Assembly (NCBI GenBank): GCA_934359255.1
Contig: CAKRLG010000002.1
Coordinates: forward strand, 124,001 to 188,000
DNA from: an uncultured Ruminococcus sp.
Lineage (GTDB): Bacteria > Bacillota > Clostridia > Lachnospirales > Lachnospiraceae
Length of the DNA stretch: 64,000 nucleotides
Direction: 5' to 3'
This document shows positions 38,794 to 47,239 of this stretch, one piece after another. Below the pieces are notes generated by a model. That model had not been told where the DNA came from and ran no database searches. It saw only the letters and a program-made list of their open reading frames with translations. The position numbers and the translations under genes were made by a program. Numbering within the stretch: the stretch's first letter is position 1; each line of letters starts with the position of its first letter.

Positions 38794-40057
38794 TCTCAGT
38801 CTGAAGATCATTTCCGTTTTGATTGCCTGCGTGATCTGGATCCTCGTTTCAGGAACAATCGATCCGGTAAGAACCAACGTACGGTATTCCGGAATAAAGG
38901 TAGAAGTGAAAAATGACGGATATATCTATGATGCCGGAAAATCCTATGAGATCGCAGATGAATATCAGACGGTAACAGTCTATGTGACCGGAAAAAAATC
39001 AGTGGTTGAGGGAAGAACGGATATTGCGGTGGAAGCGGATCTGACACAGATTGTGAATATGGATACCAAGCCGGCGTATGTACCGGTTACGCTGAAGTCT
39101 GTCAGCGGAATTTCCGAAGAAGACGTGACCATTATTCCAAAGACGATACCGGTAACCATCGAGGATACCGCCACGAAGGAATTCTTGCTAATCGGTATGG
39201 CTACAGGAACACCGGCAAACGGCTATGTAGTAGGAGAATGCAGTACAGATCCGGAGAAGATCCAGATTCAGGGTCCGGAATCGATGGTAAATAAAATTAA
39301 GAGTGTGGTAGCTTCGGTGGAGGCAGACGGGTTGTCATCAGATACTACAAAAAAAGCGAAAATCACACTGATCGATCACAATGGCGAACCCATGTCGGAA
39401 GAATACCTGCAGTTTTTTAATATCAGTGATGATCATTATGTAAATGTATCTATGAAATTATGGCGGGTAAAAGATAACGTAAAGATCAAAGCAAATTACA
39501 GCGGTACTCCGGCAAAAGGATACCAGGTGGATAAAATTACTACGACGCCGGAGACGATTTCAATCGCCGGAAGTGAAGAAGCATTAAAAAAACTGGAGGA
39601 CAATGGAAATACCCTGGAAATTCCTGGTGAACTGATCAATGTGGATGGTATCAATTCCGATCTGGAAGCAAATGTAAAACTCAGCGCACTGCTCACAGAG
39701 GAAGAGGAACTGAAAATTCCAGAAGAAGTAGGACAGTCTGTAGCTGTGAAAGTCAGTATCCTTCCATATGGCAGCCGGGAATACGACCTGAAAGCAGATG
39801 CAATTCAGGTAGAGGGACTGAGTTCCGATCTGAGAGTAAGTTACAATAAAGAAAAGATTTCTATCCGCGTCAAAGGAACGGAAGCAAATCTGAATGCGCT
39901 GAAGGTGGAAGATATCAAAGCGGTTATTGATCTGACGGGAAAGACAGCCGGGGAATATACACTTCCGGTTACCATAACATTGCCGGAGGGTTATGAACAG
40001 GTAGAAGATGTACAGGCTACCGTACAGCTGAATCAGGCAGAAAAAACAAGTGAGTAG
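38771..40057 (+). CDS. cdaR: CdaR, YbbR-domain regulator of CdaA
   Basis: 428 residues: N-terminal membrane helix (LKIISVLIACVIWILVSG) and four extracytoplasmic YbbR repeats of about 80-90 residues (visible at VTVYVTGKKSVVEGRTDI, VVGECSTDPEKIQIQGPE, VDKITTTPETISIAGSEE and ISIRVKGTEANLNALKV). It binds CdaA and tunes its activity. ATG 38771 after AAAGGA, inside the end of cdaA. Confidence 0.93.
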   Translation: MKKKLANNLSLKIISVLIACVIWILVSGTIDPVRTNVRYSGIKVEVKNDGYIYDAGKSYEIADEYQTVTVYVTGKKSVVEGRTDIAVEADLTQIVNMDTKPAYVPVTLKSVSGISEEDVTIIPKTIPVTIEDTATKEFLLIGMATGTPANGYVVGECSTDPEKIQIQGPESMVNKIKSVVASVEADGLSSDTTKKAKITLIDHNGEPMSEEYLQFFNISDDHYVNVSMKLWRVKDNVKIKANYSGTPAKGYQVDKITTTPETISIAGSEEALKKLEDNGNTLEIPGELINVDGINSDLEANVKLSALLTEEEELKIPEEVGQSVAVKVSILPYGSREYDLKADAIQVEGLSSDLRVSYNKEKISIRVKGTEANLNALKVEDIKAVIDLTGKTAGEYTLPVTITLPEGYEQVEDVQATVQLNQAEKTSE

Positions 40058-40069
40058 AGGAATTTTGAG

Positions 40070-40333
40070 ATGGTAAGTAAGAAAGTTACAATAAAGAATC
40101 CTACCGGACTGCACCTGCGTCCGGCAGGAGAATTATGTAAGACAGCGATGCAGTTTAAAGCAAAGATCACATTCTCTTTTGAAGGAGGCACCTCCAATGC
40201 AAAAAGTGTATTGAGCGTACTTGGAGCCTGTGTCAAAAGCGGAGATGAGATTGAACTGATCTGCGAGGGTGAGGACGAAGAAGAAGCACTGAAAAAAATG
40301 GTGGAAGCGATTGAAGCAGGACTGGGCGAATAA
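40070..40333 (+). CDS. ptsH: Phosphocarrier protein HPr
   Basis: 87 residues with the active His15 in GLHLRPA and the regulatory Ser46 in NAKSVLSVLG, so it can both relay phosphate in the PTS and act with CcpA when phosphorylated on Ser46; it is not a Crh, which lacks His15. ptsI is not adjacent. It starts 12 bases after cdaR in what looks like one operon. Confidence 0.92.
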   Translation: MVSKKVTIKNPTGLHLRPAGELCKTAMQFKAKITFSFEGGTSNAKSVLSVLGACVKSGDEIELICEGEDEEEALKKMVEAIEAGLGE

Positions 40334-40335
40334 AG

Positions 40336-41496
40336 ATGAAAACAGAAGAAAAAGTAAAATGTCCCTATGAGAAAAAATGTGGTGGTTGTAAATACCAGGG
40401 AATTCCATATGAAAAACAGTTGAAAGAAAAAGAGAAGAAAGTACGAAAACTGTTAAAGGACTATGGAAAACCGGAGCCGATCCTTGGCATGGAAGATCCT
40501 TATTATTACCGGAACAAAGTCCATGCCACTTATAAGCATATGAGAACCGGTGATATTGCAGTGGGAAGATACGAGGAAAGCAGTCATCGACTGGTTCCCA
40601 TCGAATCCTGCCAGATCGAAGACCAGAAAGCCGATGAAGTGATTCAGACTATTCGTAAACTGGCAAAATCCTTTAAGATCAAGATTTTTAATGAGGACAG
40701 CGGTTACGGTCTCCTTCGCCATGTACTGATCCGTACAGGAAGAAAGACAGGGGAGATGCTGGTAGTACTGGTAATCGCTTCCCCGGTATTTCCTTCCAAG
40801 AATAACTTTGTGAAGGCTCTCAGAAAAGAACATCCGGAGATCACATCTATTGTGCTCAATATCAATGACAAGAAGACCAGTATGATCCTGGGAGAACGAA
40901 ATATCATCTTATACGGAAAAGGTTATATTCAGGATGAACTCTGTGGCTATACCTTCCGGATTTCTCCACATTCCTTCTATCAGGTCAATCCGGTACAGAC
41001 AGAACGATTATATAAGAAAGCGATCCGTCTGGCGGATCTGAAGGGAAAAGAGAGGATTCTGGATGCCTACTGTGGTATAGGAACCATCGGTATGATCGCT
41101 TCCAAACAGGCAAAAGAAGTGATTGGTGTGGAGTTAAACCGTGATGCGGTCAGAGATGCCATCGGCAATGCCAAGGGGAATGGTGTGAAAAACATTCGTT
41201 TTTATCAGGCAGATGCAGGAGCCTTCATGGTAGCGATGGCAGAACAGGGTGAAAAAATGGACGTAGTCTTCATGGATCCTCCGAGAGCCGGAAGTGACGA
41301 GGCTTTCCTGCAGTCTGTTATAAAACTGGCACCAAAGAAAGTCATTTATATTTCCTGCAATCCGGAAACCCTGGCAAGAGACCTGGGATATCTTACAAAG
41401 AAAAAATACAAAGTAACCAAGATCTGCCCGGTGGACATGTTCCCATTTACAGATCACTGTGAGGTGATTACCTGCCTGCAGCGGGTGGATTCATAA
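40336..41496 (+). CDS. RlmCD/RumA-type 23S rRNA uracil-C5 methyltransferase
   Basis: 386 residues. N-terminal iron-sulphur cysteines (CPYEKKCGGCKYQ), AdoMet motif DAYCGIGTIG, and the active-site DPPRAGSD and ISCNPETLARDL (nucleophile Cys). The N-terminal TRAM domain found in longer family members is missing, as in a subset of Firmicute proteins. It methylates U747 or U1939 equivalents; which one cannot be told. It starts 2 bases after ptsH. Confidence 0.9.
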   Translation: MKTEEKVKCPYEKKCGGCKYQGIPYEKQLKEKEKKVRKLLKDYGKPEPILGMEDPYYYRNKVHATYKHMRTGDIAVGRYEESSHRLVPIESCQIEDQKADEVIQTIRKLAKSFKIKIFNEDSGYGLLRHVLIRTGRKTGEMLVVLVIASPVFPSKNNFVKALRKEHPEITSIVLNINDKKTSMILGERNIILYGKGYIQDELCGYTFRISPHSFYQVNPVQTERLYKKAIRLADLKGKERILDAYCGIGTIGMIASKQAKEVIGVELNRDAVRDAIGNAKGNGVKNIRFYQADAGAFMVAMAEQGEKMDVVFMDPPRAGSDEAFLQSVIKLAPKKVIYISCNPETLARDLGYLTKKKYKVTKICPVDMFPFTDHCEVITCLQRVDS

Positions 41497-41500
41497 AAAA

Positions 41501-41533
41501 CACGTAACGGTTCAGTACCTTCACAGTTACGTG
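41501..41533. repeat. Dispersed palindrome, copy 1
   Basis: A 33-base imperfect palindrome with CACGTAAC and GTTACGTG ends and a TTCAGTACCTTCACA core; its reverse complement closely matches the copy at 61224. On the reverse strand it is followed by TTTTTT, on the forward strand by CAAAAAT. Confidence 0.7.
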
Positions 41534-41548
41534 CAAAAATACATTTAA

Positions 41549-41585
41549 GAGGCTTGCTTTCAAATGCCCTGAAAGCAAGCTTCTT
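41549..41585 (+). terminator. Terminator-like hairpin after the rRNA methyltransferase gene
   Basis: GAGGCTTGCTTTCA and TGAAAGCAAGCTTC pair over 14 bases around a 7-base loop; a short T-rich stretch follows. It marks the left border of the decayed island. Confidence 0.65.
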
Positions 41586-41931
41586 ATCATTAATACAGGA
41601 ATCCAGTCACCAATTCATAAACATTTATAAGTTTTTCCATTAACGATTTTGTACATCCATATGGTTTTGGCATTGCATTCGTTAGCACATTGTAATGTAG
41701 TATTTGAAACAGAATAGGTATGTGGAGTTTCGGGAAATATGGAGTAGAAGTAAAGAAAACCAATAGTAAAAACAAAAGGATTCTACCAGTAAATGAAAAT
41801 GCTAATCCCCCAGCTATGCGGGGGCGAATCTTGTAGTAGTGACGTTGTATGGTGAAAAGCAAAGCCTCCTATGATACGATAGTAAGGGTGTCTCAAGCTA
41901 ATACTAAAGAGAAGAGAGGAGATTAACAAGT
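41586..41931. other. AT-rich spacer at the left edge of the decayed island
   Basis: I see no convincing gene in this stretch. A reverse-strand open frame of 90 codons (41590-41862) has no ribosome site or recognisable family. A hairpin CCCCC/GGGGG lies at 41807-41824 and AGAGGAG lies before larE. Base composition is clearly more AT-rich than the genes before it. Confidence 0.5.
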
Positions 41932-42750
41932 ATGGATGTTGAAACTAAGTATGCACTCTTAAAAGAGAATATTAAAAATTATGGTAAGATAGCAGTTGCT
42001 TATTCCGGTGGATTTGATAGTACGTTTTTGTTGAAAGTTTGTCGTGATGTGTTAGGGAATAATGTTATTGCGGTATCCATACGAACAGATTTACAACCAG
42101 TTCGAGAATATTTAGGAAGTGAAGAATTTGTAAAAAAAGAAGGGATTAAGCATTTTATTCTCGAATTTAATGATTACACTTTACCATGTTTTAAAAATAA
42201 TCCGCCGGATCGTTGTTATTATTGCAAAAAAGAGATATTGTCAAGAATAATTAATGTGGCTGCTAATGAGGGGATTACGACAATTGTAGATGGTTCCAAT
42301 ATGGATGATTTATGCGACTATCGACCAGGAAGAAGAGCACTAACTGAATTAAACATAAAGAGTCCATTACTGGAGGCAGGGATGGCTAAAAAAGACATTC
42401 GTGTCCTTTCTCAAAAACTTGGGCTATATACTTGGAATAAACTGTCACCTGCTTGTATGGCATCTCGTTTTCCCTATGGAACATCAATAACACCGGAAAG
42501 AATTGCTATGCTAAATAAGGCTGAGCAAGTGATAGCAGATTTAGGATTTACCCAATTTAGGGTTCGGCTTCATGGTGAAGTGGCAAGAATCGAGGTAATA
42601 AACGATGAAATAAATCGTTTTTTTGATTATGATCTTATACAAACAGTTGTAAAAGAATTAAAGAAAGTGGGATTTTCTTACGTGTGTCTCGATTTGGAAG
42701 GGTATAGAATGGGCAGTATGAATAATAAAGTTAGCTTGAATGATAAATAA
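41932..42750 (+). CDS. larE: LarE, ATP-dependent sacrificial sulphur transferase
   Basis: 272 residues. PP-loop SGGFDS (25-30) for ATP, and Cys175 in SPACMASRFPYG, equivalent to the sacrificial Cys of Lactobacillus LarE. LarE inserts sulphur into the nickel-pincer cofactor of lactate racemase; here larA, larB and larC are absent from the window. The gene is markedly AT-richer than its neighbours, which suggests transfer. It ends 51 bases before an ispH remnant. Confidence 0.88.
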   Translation: MDVETKYALLKENIKNYGKIAVAYSGGFDSTFLLKVCRDVLGNNVIAVSIRTDLQPVREYLGSEEFVKKEGIKHFILEFNDYTLPCFKNNPPDRCYYCKKEILSRIINVAANEGITTIVDGSNMDDLCDYRPGRRALTELNIKSPLLEAGMAKKDIRVLSQKLGLYTWNKLSPACMASRFPYGTSITPERIAMLNKAEQVIADLGFTQFRVRLHGEVARIEVINDEINRFFDYDLIQTVVKELKKVGFSYVCLDLEGYRMGSMNNKVSLNDK

Positions 42751-42801
42751 TTGTGAAACTAATAGTGTAAGAAATTATTTGTATTACTAAATTCGGAAGG
42801 G

Positions 42802-43225
42802 ATGTTTGTTATTGTGATATGTACGATAGTAGAAGGCTTAGGAAATTGTTCTGGTATTAATCGAGCTATTAAGCTGTCATACAGAAGTATTAACTCGTCA
42901 GCTTATATGTTGGGAAAGGTTGTTCGTTCTGCAGCAATAGTAAATGATTTAAATGCAAAAGGAATACCACTAATATTTAGTCTTGAAGAAATACCAAAAT
43001 ACAAAAAAGCAAGTATATTAATCCCGACATACGGTATATCAGAATGTATTATCAAAAAAATTGATAGGTTAGGTTATAGAATTTTGGATAATACATGTCC
43101 ACGTGTTAAGTTTGTACAAAGAATTGTTTCAGATGCATCAAAAAAGGGGATAAAAAACATCCACAAACTAATGAAATAATAGGATGTATTAAAACGAGAG
43201 TAATATTGATATAGAATATAGAAAG
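42802..43225 (+). pseudogene. Broken IspH (LytB)-like gene
   Basis: The first 113 residues (FVIVICTIVEGLGNCSGINR, YMLGKVVRSAAIVNDLNAKG, NTCPRVKFVQRIVSDASKKG) follow IspH, including the first cluster Cys and NTCP. At about 43146 the frame shifts: the other frame continues as GDKKHPQTNEIIGCI, the next conserved block, then stops at 43225. The C-terminal two thirds with two further cluster Cys are absent. AT-rich like larE, so part of the same transferred segment. Confidence 0.72.
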
Positions 43226-43395
43226 CGCAATGAGCATAATTCCGAGATTGTTACTGAATAGAAATACGCTCCCGGCCATCATGGTCGAGAGGGTTTCGTG
43301 CATCTATGGGATTATCCTTCAATATCAATTTTCAGTCCGGACTTAAGTTCCACAGTGAAGTGGTCATCCCGGGCTGATAGATGCTTTCTGAATTG
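43226..43395. other. Spacer with short coding remnants
   Basis: No complete gene. On the reverse strand 43319-43395 stays open as the tail QFRKHLSARDDHFTVELK, directly beyond the stop of the toxin remnant and in the same frame, probably the end of another lost gene. Confidence 0.35.
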
Positions 43396-43596
43396 TTATT
43401 CTGTTTTTAAATCTATTTTTTGAATAGTTCTGGGTATCAAGCCTGTAAGATCATGGTCTCTGTATTTTGCTTCTAGCGTACCGCCATTCGCCAGAATATC
43501 GATTACCTCAAACAGCTTATCAAGATTTTTATTTTGCTTTTTGGCAAGCTTCAAATCCTTTTTAAACTGATTGGTAAACTGAATGTCGTATTTCAT
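43396..43596 (-). pseudogene. YafQ-family toxin, C-terminally truncated
   Basis: 66 residues, starting MKYDIQFTNQFKKDLKLAKK and NLDKLFEVIDILANG, typical of YafQ/RelE mRNA interferases. The family match ends after YRDHDLTG; the catalytic C-terminal strands with the conserved His and the WLLIYEI-type core are replaced by an unrelated tail, so the toxin should be inactive. It overlaps the antitoxin remnant by 4 bases, the normal order for this pair. Confidence 0.75.
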
Positions 43597-43819
43597 ACGT
43601 CGAGAGCTGCCTTAAGCGCATCCATACTGGAATAACGCGGAGCAGAAGGATCCTTCATCATTTTTCTGCCTTCCTCAATGGCAGCGGCTGTAGTATCATT
43701 CGGTACTTCCAGTTTTAATTCAAAAGGAATACCATGCTCACGGATAGCGGTTCTCAGGAACATATTTACAGCAGTTGTCATATTCAGACCAAGCTCATTG
43801 AAGATTTCCTCCGCCTGAT
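43593..43819 (-). pseudogene. RelB/DinJ-family antitoxin, N-terminally truncated
   Basis: The reverse-strand frame reads AEEIFNELGLNMTTAVNMFL and continues to MDALKAALDV, the core and C-terminus of a RelB/DinJ antitoxin. The N-terminal DNA-binding strand is missing: homology begins near 43819 and a stop lies just upstream in frame. A start at ATG 43781 would give only 62 residues. Confidence 0.75.
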
Positions 43820-43835
43820 GTCAACACATTGTCAT

Positions 43836-43960
43836 TATACAAGATGCATAATGCGCTTCTGGTCATCATCAAACTCGAACAGAAGCGCAAATGCTGCAAG
43901 ATCCAGATCTCCGTCATAGCCGGGACATGAAAAAGAAAATATTCGCGATTGCAAATTTTC
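43836..43960 (-). pseudogene. C-terminal remnant of an unrecognised gene
   Basis: A reverse-strand frame of about 40 codons ends at 43836 and reads CPGYDGDLDLAAFALLFEFD, then DDQKRIMHLV. The composition looks like a true protein tail, but I do not recognise the family and there is no start. It sits just upstream of the antitoxin remnant. The following bases to 44074 hold nothing else that I can support. Confidence 0.35.
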
Positions 43961-44074
43961 GCTGAATGTTAACGCTCAAAATATTGCCGCTCAGTGAAAA
44001 ACGTGATATGATTTGATATGGATTTTGTAACACCTTTCACGAGCTTGCTGGAGAATTAAAAACATACATACCGG

Positions 44075-44272
44075 ATGGAACAATTATTTGTTTATGAAAC
44101 ACAGGGAACAGTGATGGATGCTTTTTTCCGGCATTACTTGACTATGAAGCTTTCTAGTATTCCCAAACAGGGAGAAGTCTATGAAGAGTTTAAGTTGCAT
44201 CATTTAAACTGTGAATTCAATGGTCAAAACCGTGATATGGATGTCATTTTTGTCACAGATTGCATCTGTTAG
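44075..44272 (+). pseudogene. DUF262 (GmrSD-type) fragment
   Basis: 65 residues. TVMDAFFRHYLTMKLSSIPK and VYEEFKLHHL resemble an internal segment of DUF262 proteins, which are parts of type IV restriction enzymes such as GmrSD. Both the catalytic N-terminus and the C-terminus are missing. A leftover of a lost defence gene at the right edge of the island. Confidence 0.5.
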
Positions 44273-44410
44273 AAACTGTGAATGCGCGATATCAGAGGCG
44301 TGGACATGTTTCCGTTTTGAAAGGATATGTTTCCGCGAACGGGCACAGAACCTGACATCAATCAGAAGGTATCGTGTCGATGGTGAAAAAAGAAAAATAA
44401 AGGAAAGTAG

Positions 44411-44446
44411 AGGGAGGAAGATCAGGCAAGATTCTCCTCCTTCTTT
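44411..44446 (+). terminator. Probable terminator before the SpoU-type gene
   Basis: GGGAGGA can pair with TCCTCCT and is followed by TCTTTTTT. It ends 21 bases before the next start codon. The stem is short. Confidence 0.45.
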
Positions 44447-44467
44447 TTTAGAAGTAAGGAGAAAATC

Positions 44468-45289
44468 ATGAAGAATCATATAGAAATCACAAATTTCAAT
44501 GATCCCAACCTGGATCTGTATGCGCGCCTGTCGGAGGTACAATTGCTGCGGTATGCGGAGCCGAAGCAGGGGATTTTTGTTGCGGAGAGTCCGAAGGTAA
44601 TCGGACGGGCTCTGCAGGCGGGGTATGAACCGATATCTTTCCTGCTGGCGCATCAGGATCTGGACCGGGAAGCGGTGGAAATTCTGGAACAGTGGGAGGA
44701 TATTCCCGTTTATACGGCAGAGGATGCGGTGTTACGGAAATTGACCGGATTTGCCATGACGAGAGGGATGCTGTGTGCGATGAGACGGCGAGAACTTCCT
44801 TCAGTGGAAGAAATCTGCCGTGGAGCAAGGCGTATCGCGGTTCTTGAAAATGTTGTGAATCCGACGAATGTGGGGGCTATCTTTCGTTCGGCGGCGGCGC
44901 TTCATATAGATGCTGTACTTTTGACGGGAGGATGCAGTGATCCGCTTTATCGTCGGGCGGCCAGAGTCAGTATGGGGACGGTGTTTCAGATTCCGTGGAC
45001 GTATTTTGATAAAAAAACAGTCTGGCCGTCACAGGGGATGGCGCAGTTACAGAACATCGGTTTTAAAACTGTGGCGATGGCTCTTCGGAATGATTCGGTG
45101 GAGATCGATGATCCTGAACTGAAAAGGCAGGAAAAACTGGCGATCATTCTCGGAACAGAAGGTGAAGGGCTTCTGGCAGAGACGATGGAAGCGTGTGATT
45201 ATACCGTGAAGATCCCGATGAGCCACGGTGTGGATTCTCTGAATGTGGCAGCGGCGAGTGCGGTAGCGTTCTGGGAGCTTGGAAGATAA
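44468..45289 (+). CDS. SpoU/TrmH-family RNA 2'-O-methyltransferase
   Basis: 273 residues: substrate-binding N-terminal domain (PKQGIFVAESPKVIGRALQA) and a SPOUT catalytic domain with NPTNVGAIFRSAAAL (motif 1), LGTEGEGL (motif 2) and IPMSHGVDSLNVAAASAVAF (motif 3). It methylates a ribose in rRNA or tRNA; the target nucleotide cannot be told. AAGGAG precedes ATG 44468. Confidence 0.9.
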   Translation: MKNHIEITNFNDPNLDLYARLSEVQLLRYAEPKQGIFVAESPKVIGRALQAGYEPISFLLAHQDLDREAVEILEQWEDIPVYTAEDAVLRKLTGFAMTRGMLCAMRRRELPSVEEICRGARRIAVLENVVNPTNVGAIFRSAAALHIDAVLLTGGCSDPLYRRAARVSMGTVFQIPWTYFDKKTVWPSQGMAQLQNIGFKTVAMALRNDSVEIDDPELKRQEKLAIILGTEGEGLLAETMEACDYTVKIPMSHGVDSLNVAAASAVAFWELGR

Positions 45290-45458
45290 AATTAGGTAGT
45301 AAGACATAGAAAAGATATGGTACAATATAAAAAGACGTTGATGGGTGGAAAAGACGCAGTCTCTTTTCCATAAGACGTTATAGGGTGATTATGAAGATTG
45401 TGAAAATGTAAGCAGCAAAGGAAGTACGAAGCATTGTTGTAAACCAGGAGGAAAAACG

Positions 45459-46241
45459 GTGGAGAAACAGGAATTGCATATAGATTTTAAAGTGGCAAAA
45501 GCAGCTTTTGAAAAGTATCTGGACGAGTATGACAGGACCGATGACAAGATTCATCTGAAAATCGTACATACCTACTGTGTGGTAGAATGTGCGGAAGAGA
45601 TCGCAACCAGGATGCATCTGGGACAGGAAGATATTCAGCTGGCAAAGATCATCGGGCTGCTTCATGATATCGGACGGTTTGAACAAATACGGCGATTCCA
45701 CAGTTTCGAGCCGGGAACCATGGATCATGCGGTGTATGGAGCAGAACTGCTTTTCGGTAAGGAACAGATGATCCGCCGGTTTGTAAAGGAAGATTCCTTT
45801 GACAGGCTGATCGAAACAGCGATCGCAAAGCACAGCGATTTTCGTCTGGAAGGAATTACCGATGAGCGGACACTGCTTCATGCACGGCTGATCCGGGATG
45901 CAGACAAACTGGATAACTGCAGGGTAAAACTGGAAGAGAGTATGGAGACGTTGCTGGATATGGACGAGGAGACAGTGGGAGCCAGTGAGATTTCACCAAA
46001 TGTCTGGGCTTCCTGTCTGACAGAAGAATCGGTACTTTCTGCGGACAGGGTGACCGGGATGGATTACTGGATGTCCTATCTGGCTCTGTATTTTGACATC
46101 AATTTTCCGGAAACGTATCAGATCATCCGGGAAAATAATTATATTGACCGGATTGCAGCCAGAGTCTCCTACAGCCGGGAAGATACAAAAGAAAAGGTCG
46201 CGCATCTGGTGGCTGCTTTACACAAGCGAATGAAAGACTAG
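45459..46241 (+). CDS. HD-domain phosphohydrolase
   Basis: 260 residues with the HD motif LLHDIGRFEQIRRFH near residue 70 and the further metal ligands HAVYGAEL and AKHSDF / RDADKLDN. Such proteins usually hydrolyse nucleotides; the substrate is unknown. The start is GTG 45459 after CAGGAGG. The stop codon TAG (46239-46241) is made of the first three bases of a MITE end, so the original C-terminus may have been changed by that insertion. Confidence 0.85.
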   Translation: MEKQELHIDFKVAKAAFEKYLDEYDRTDDKIHLKIVHTYCVVECAEEIATRMHLGQEDIQLAKIIGLLHDIGRFEQIRRFHSFEPGTMDHAVYGAELLFGKEQMIRRFVKEDSFDRLIETAIAKHSDFRLEGITDERTLLHARLIRDADKLDNCRVKLEESMETLLDMDEETVGASEISPNVWASCLTEESVLSADRVTGMDYWMSYLALYFDINFPETYQIIRENNYIDRIAARVSYSREDTKEKVAHLVAALHKRMKD

Positions 46242-46258
46242 AGCGTGTTTGAAAAAGG
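46239..46258. mobile_element. Single MITE end fused to the HD and AraC genes
   Basis: TAGAGCGTGTTTGAAAAAGG differs by one base from the terminal repeat of the complete element at 57213-57376 (its right end read in reverse). Only this end is visible; the rest is absent, and the tail of the AraC gene begins 2 bases further on. Confidence 0.7.
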
Positions 46259-46260
46259 CG

Positions 46261-47099
46261 TTATCCGTGAATCTGCCGGTACCTGGAAGGGGATAGGCCG
46301 AATTGCTTTTTAAATGCCCTGCTTAAATGAAATTCATCACAGAATCCATAGTTGACGGCAGCCTCCCGCAGCTTGGTATCGGGCTGGGACAGGAGAAACT
46401 GGCGAACCATCTCCAGTTTGGTTTCCATCTGGAAGGCGGGAAAGGTTTTTCCGCAGTTTCTATGAAAACGATTATTTAAGGTTCGTTCACAGATATAATA
46501 CCGGGAAGCTATTTCCGAAGTGGAAAAAAAGTCTGCGGCGTAGAATGAATCAGTCGGATAATCTCTTCGATCATAGGGTCGGAGGGGATCCGGCTGTTTT
46601 TTTGTGCTTCCAGCTGGGAAAGCTCACACAGAAAAAGGGAAAACAGCAGGGAGAGCCGGTTTTCCTGTTCGAGGCTCTGACTCCATAAGACAGAAATCAT
46701 ATCCTGGATATACTGTCGGACGCGGGGTGCATTCTGGCAGTGCAGCAGACTGGAACAGGAAAACAGTTCGTTTTCAGTTGCAGATATATTGGCAAGGTTC
46801 GTGTGTGATGGGTTGTACTGCGCTTCCGCATGGGTGGGAAGCACATGGATATACATATGCCGGTTTCCGGGGTTACACATCTCCAGTCCATAATGATGCC
46901 GTCCGGCAGCCAGAATCAGAAGATCATCGCTGTGCAGCTGGTAGATTACGCCATCTTCCCGGATTTCCCAGGTTCCGTCTAAAATATATAAAAAATCATG
47001 TTCTTTTAAGATACGGTCCGGGTGCAGCATCCCGTGAACAGAGGTGACGTAGTTGCCGCTTGCAACCGTATGCATTTTCATTTTCTCAAGAAGTATCAT
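46261..47099 (-). pseudogene. AraC-family regulator, frameshifted
   Basis: Reverse strand. From ATG 47099 a cupin-like sensor domain (MILLEKMKMHTVASGNYVTS, ILDGTWEIREDGVIYQLHSD) is read through IHSTPQTFF and then stops at 46509. In the next frame the chain goes on as STSEIASRYYICERTLNNRF, EAAVNYGFCDEFHLSRAFKK, FGLSPSRYRQIHG with a stop at 46261, a complete AraC DNA-binding domain. The shift lies at seven A (46524-46530; T on the coding strand); one more base would restore a protein of about 279 residues. It is divergent from the GH127 gene and probably regulated it. Confidence 0.82.
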
Positions 47100-47239
47100 T
47101 GTAAGACCTTTCCATTTTATACATGCCGGTTTCCATATGAGAAATGGATAAATCAGCAAAATTATATTAGGATAGAACCAGAAAAAACGCGAGGTTCAAG
47201 TCCTACCGTAAGTATAATCGCAAACAGGAGGTATTGCAA

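Noticed and set aside
40070..40333. Considered as Crh rather than HPr because ptsI is absent.
   Set aside because: The active-site His15 is present, which Crh proteins lack.
41590..41862. Reverse-strand frame of 90 codons in the AT-rich spacer.
   Set aside because: No ribosome site, no known family, and hydrophobic low-complexity content expected by chance in AT-rich DNA.
41807..41931. The CCCCC/GGGGG hairpin and following sequence were considered as an IS200/IS605 end or guide RNA remnant.
   Set aside because: No transposase, TnpB or IscB remnant is nearby, and the hairpin alone is not diagnostic.
47186..47206. GAGGTTCAAGTCCTACC resembles the T-arm of a tRNA just upstream of the GH127 gene.
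   Set aside because: No acceptor stem, anticodon arm or D-arm can be found around it, and no CCA end is present. It may be chance or a tiny tRNA remnant, not a gene.
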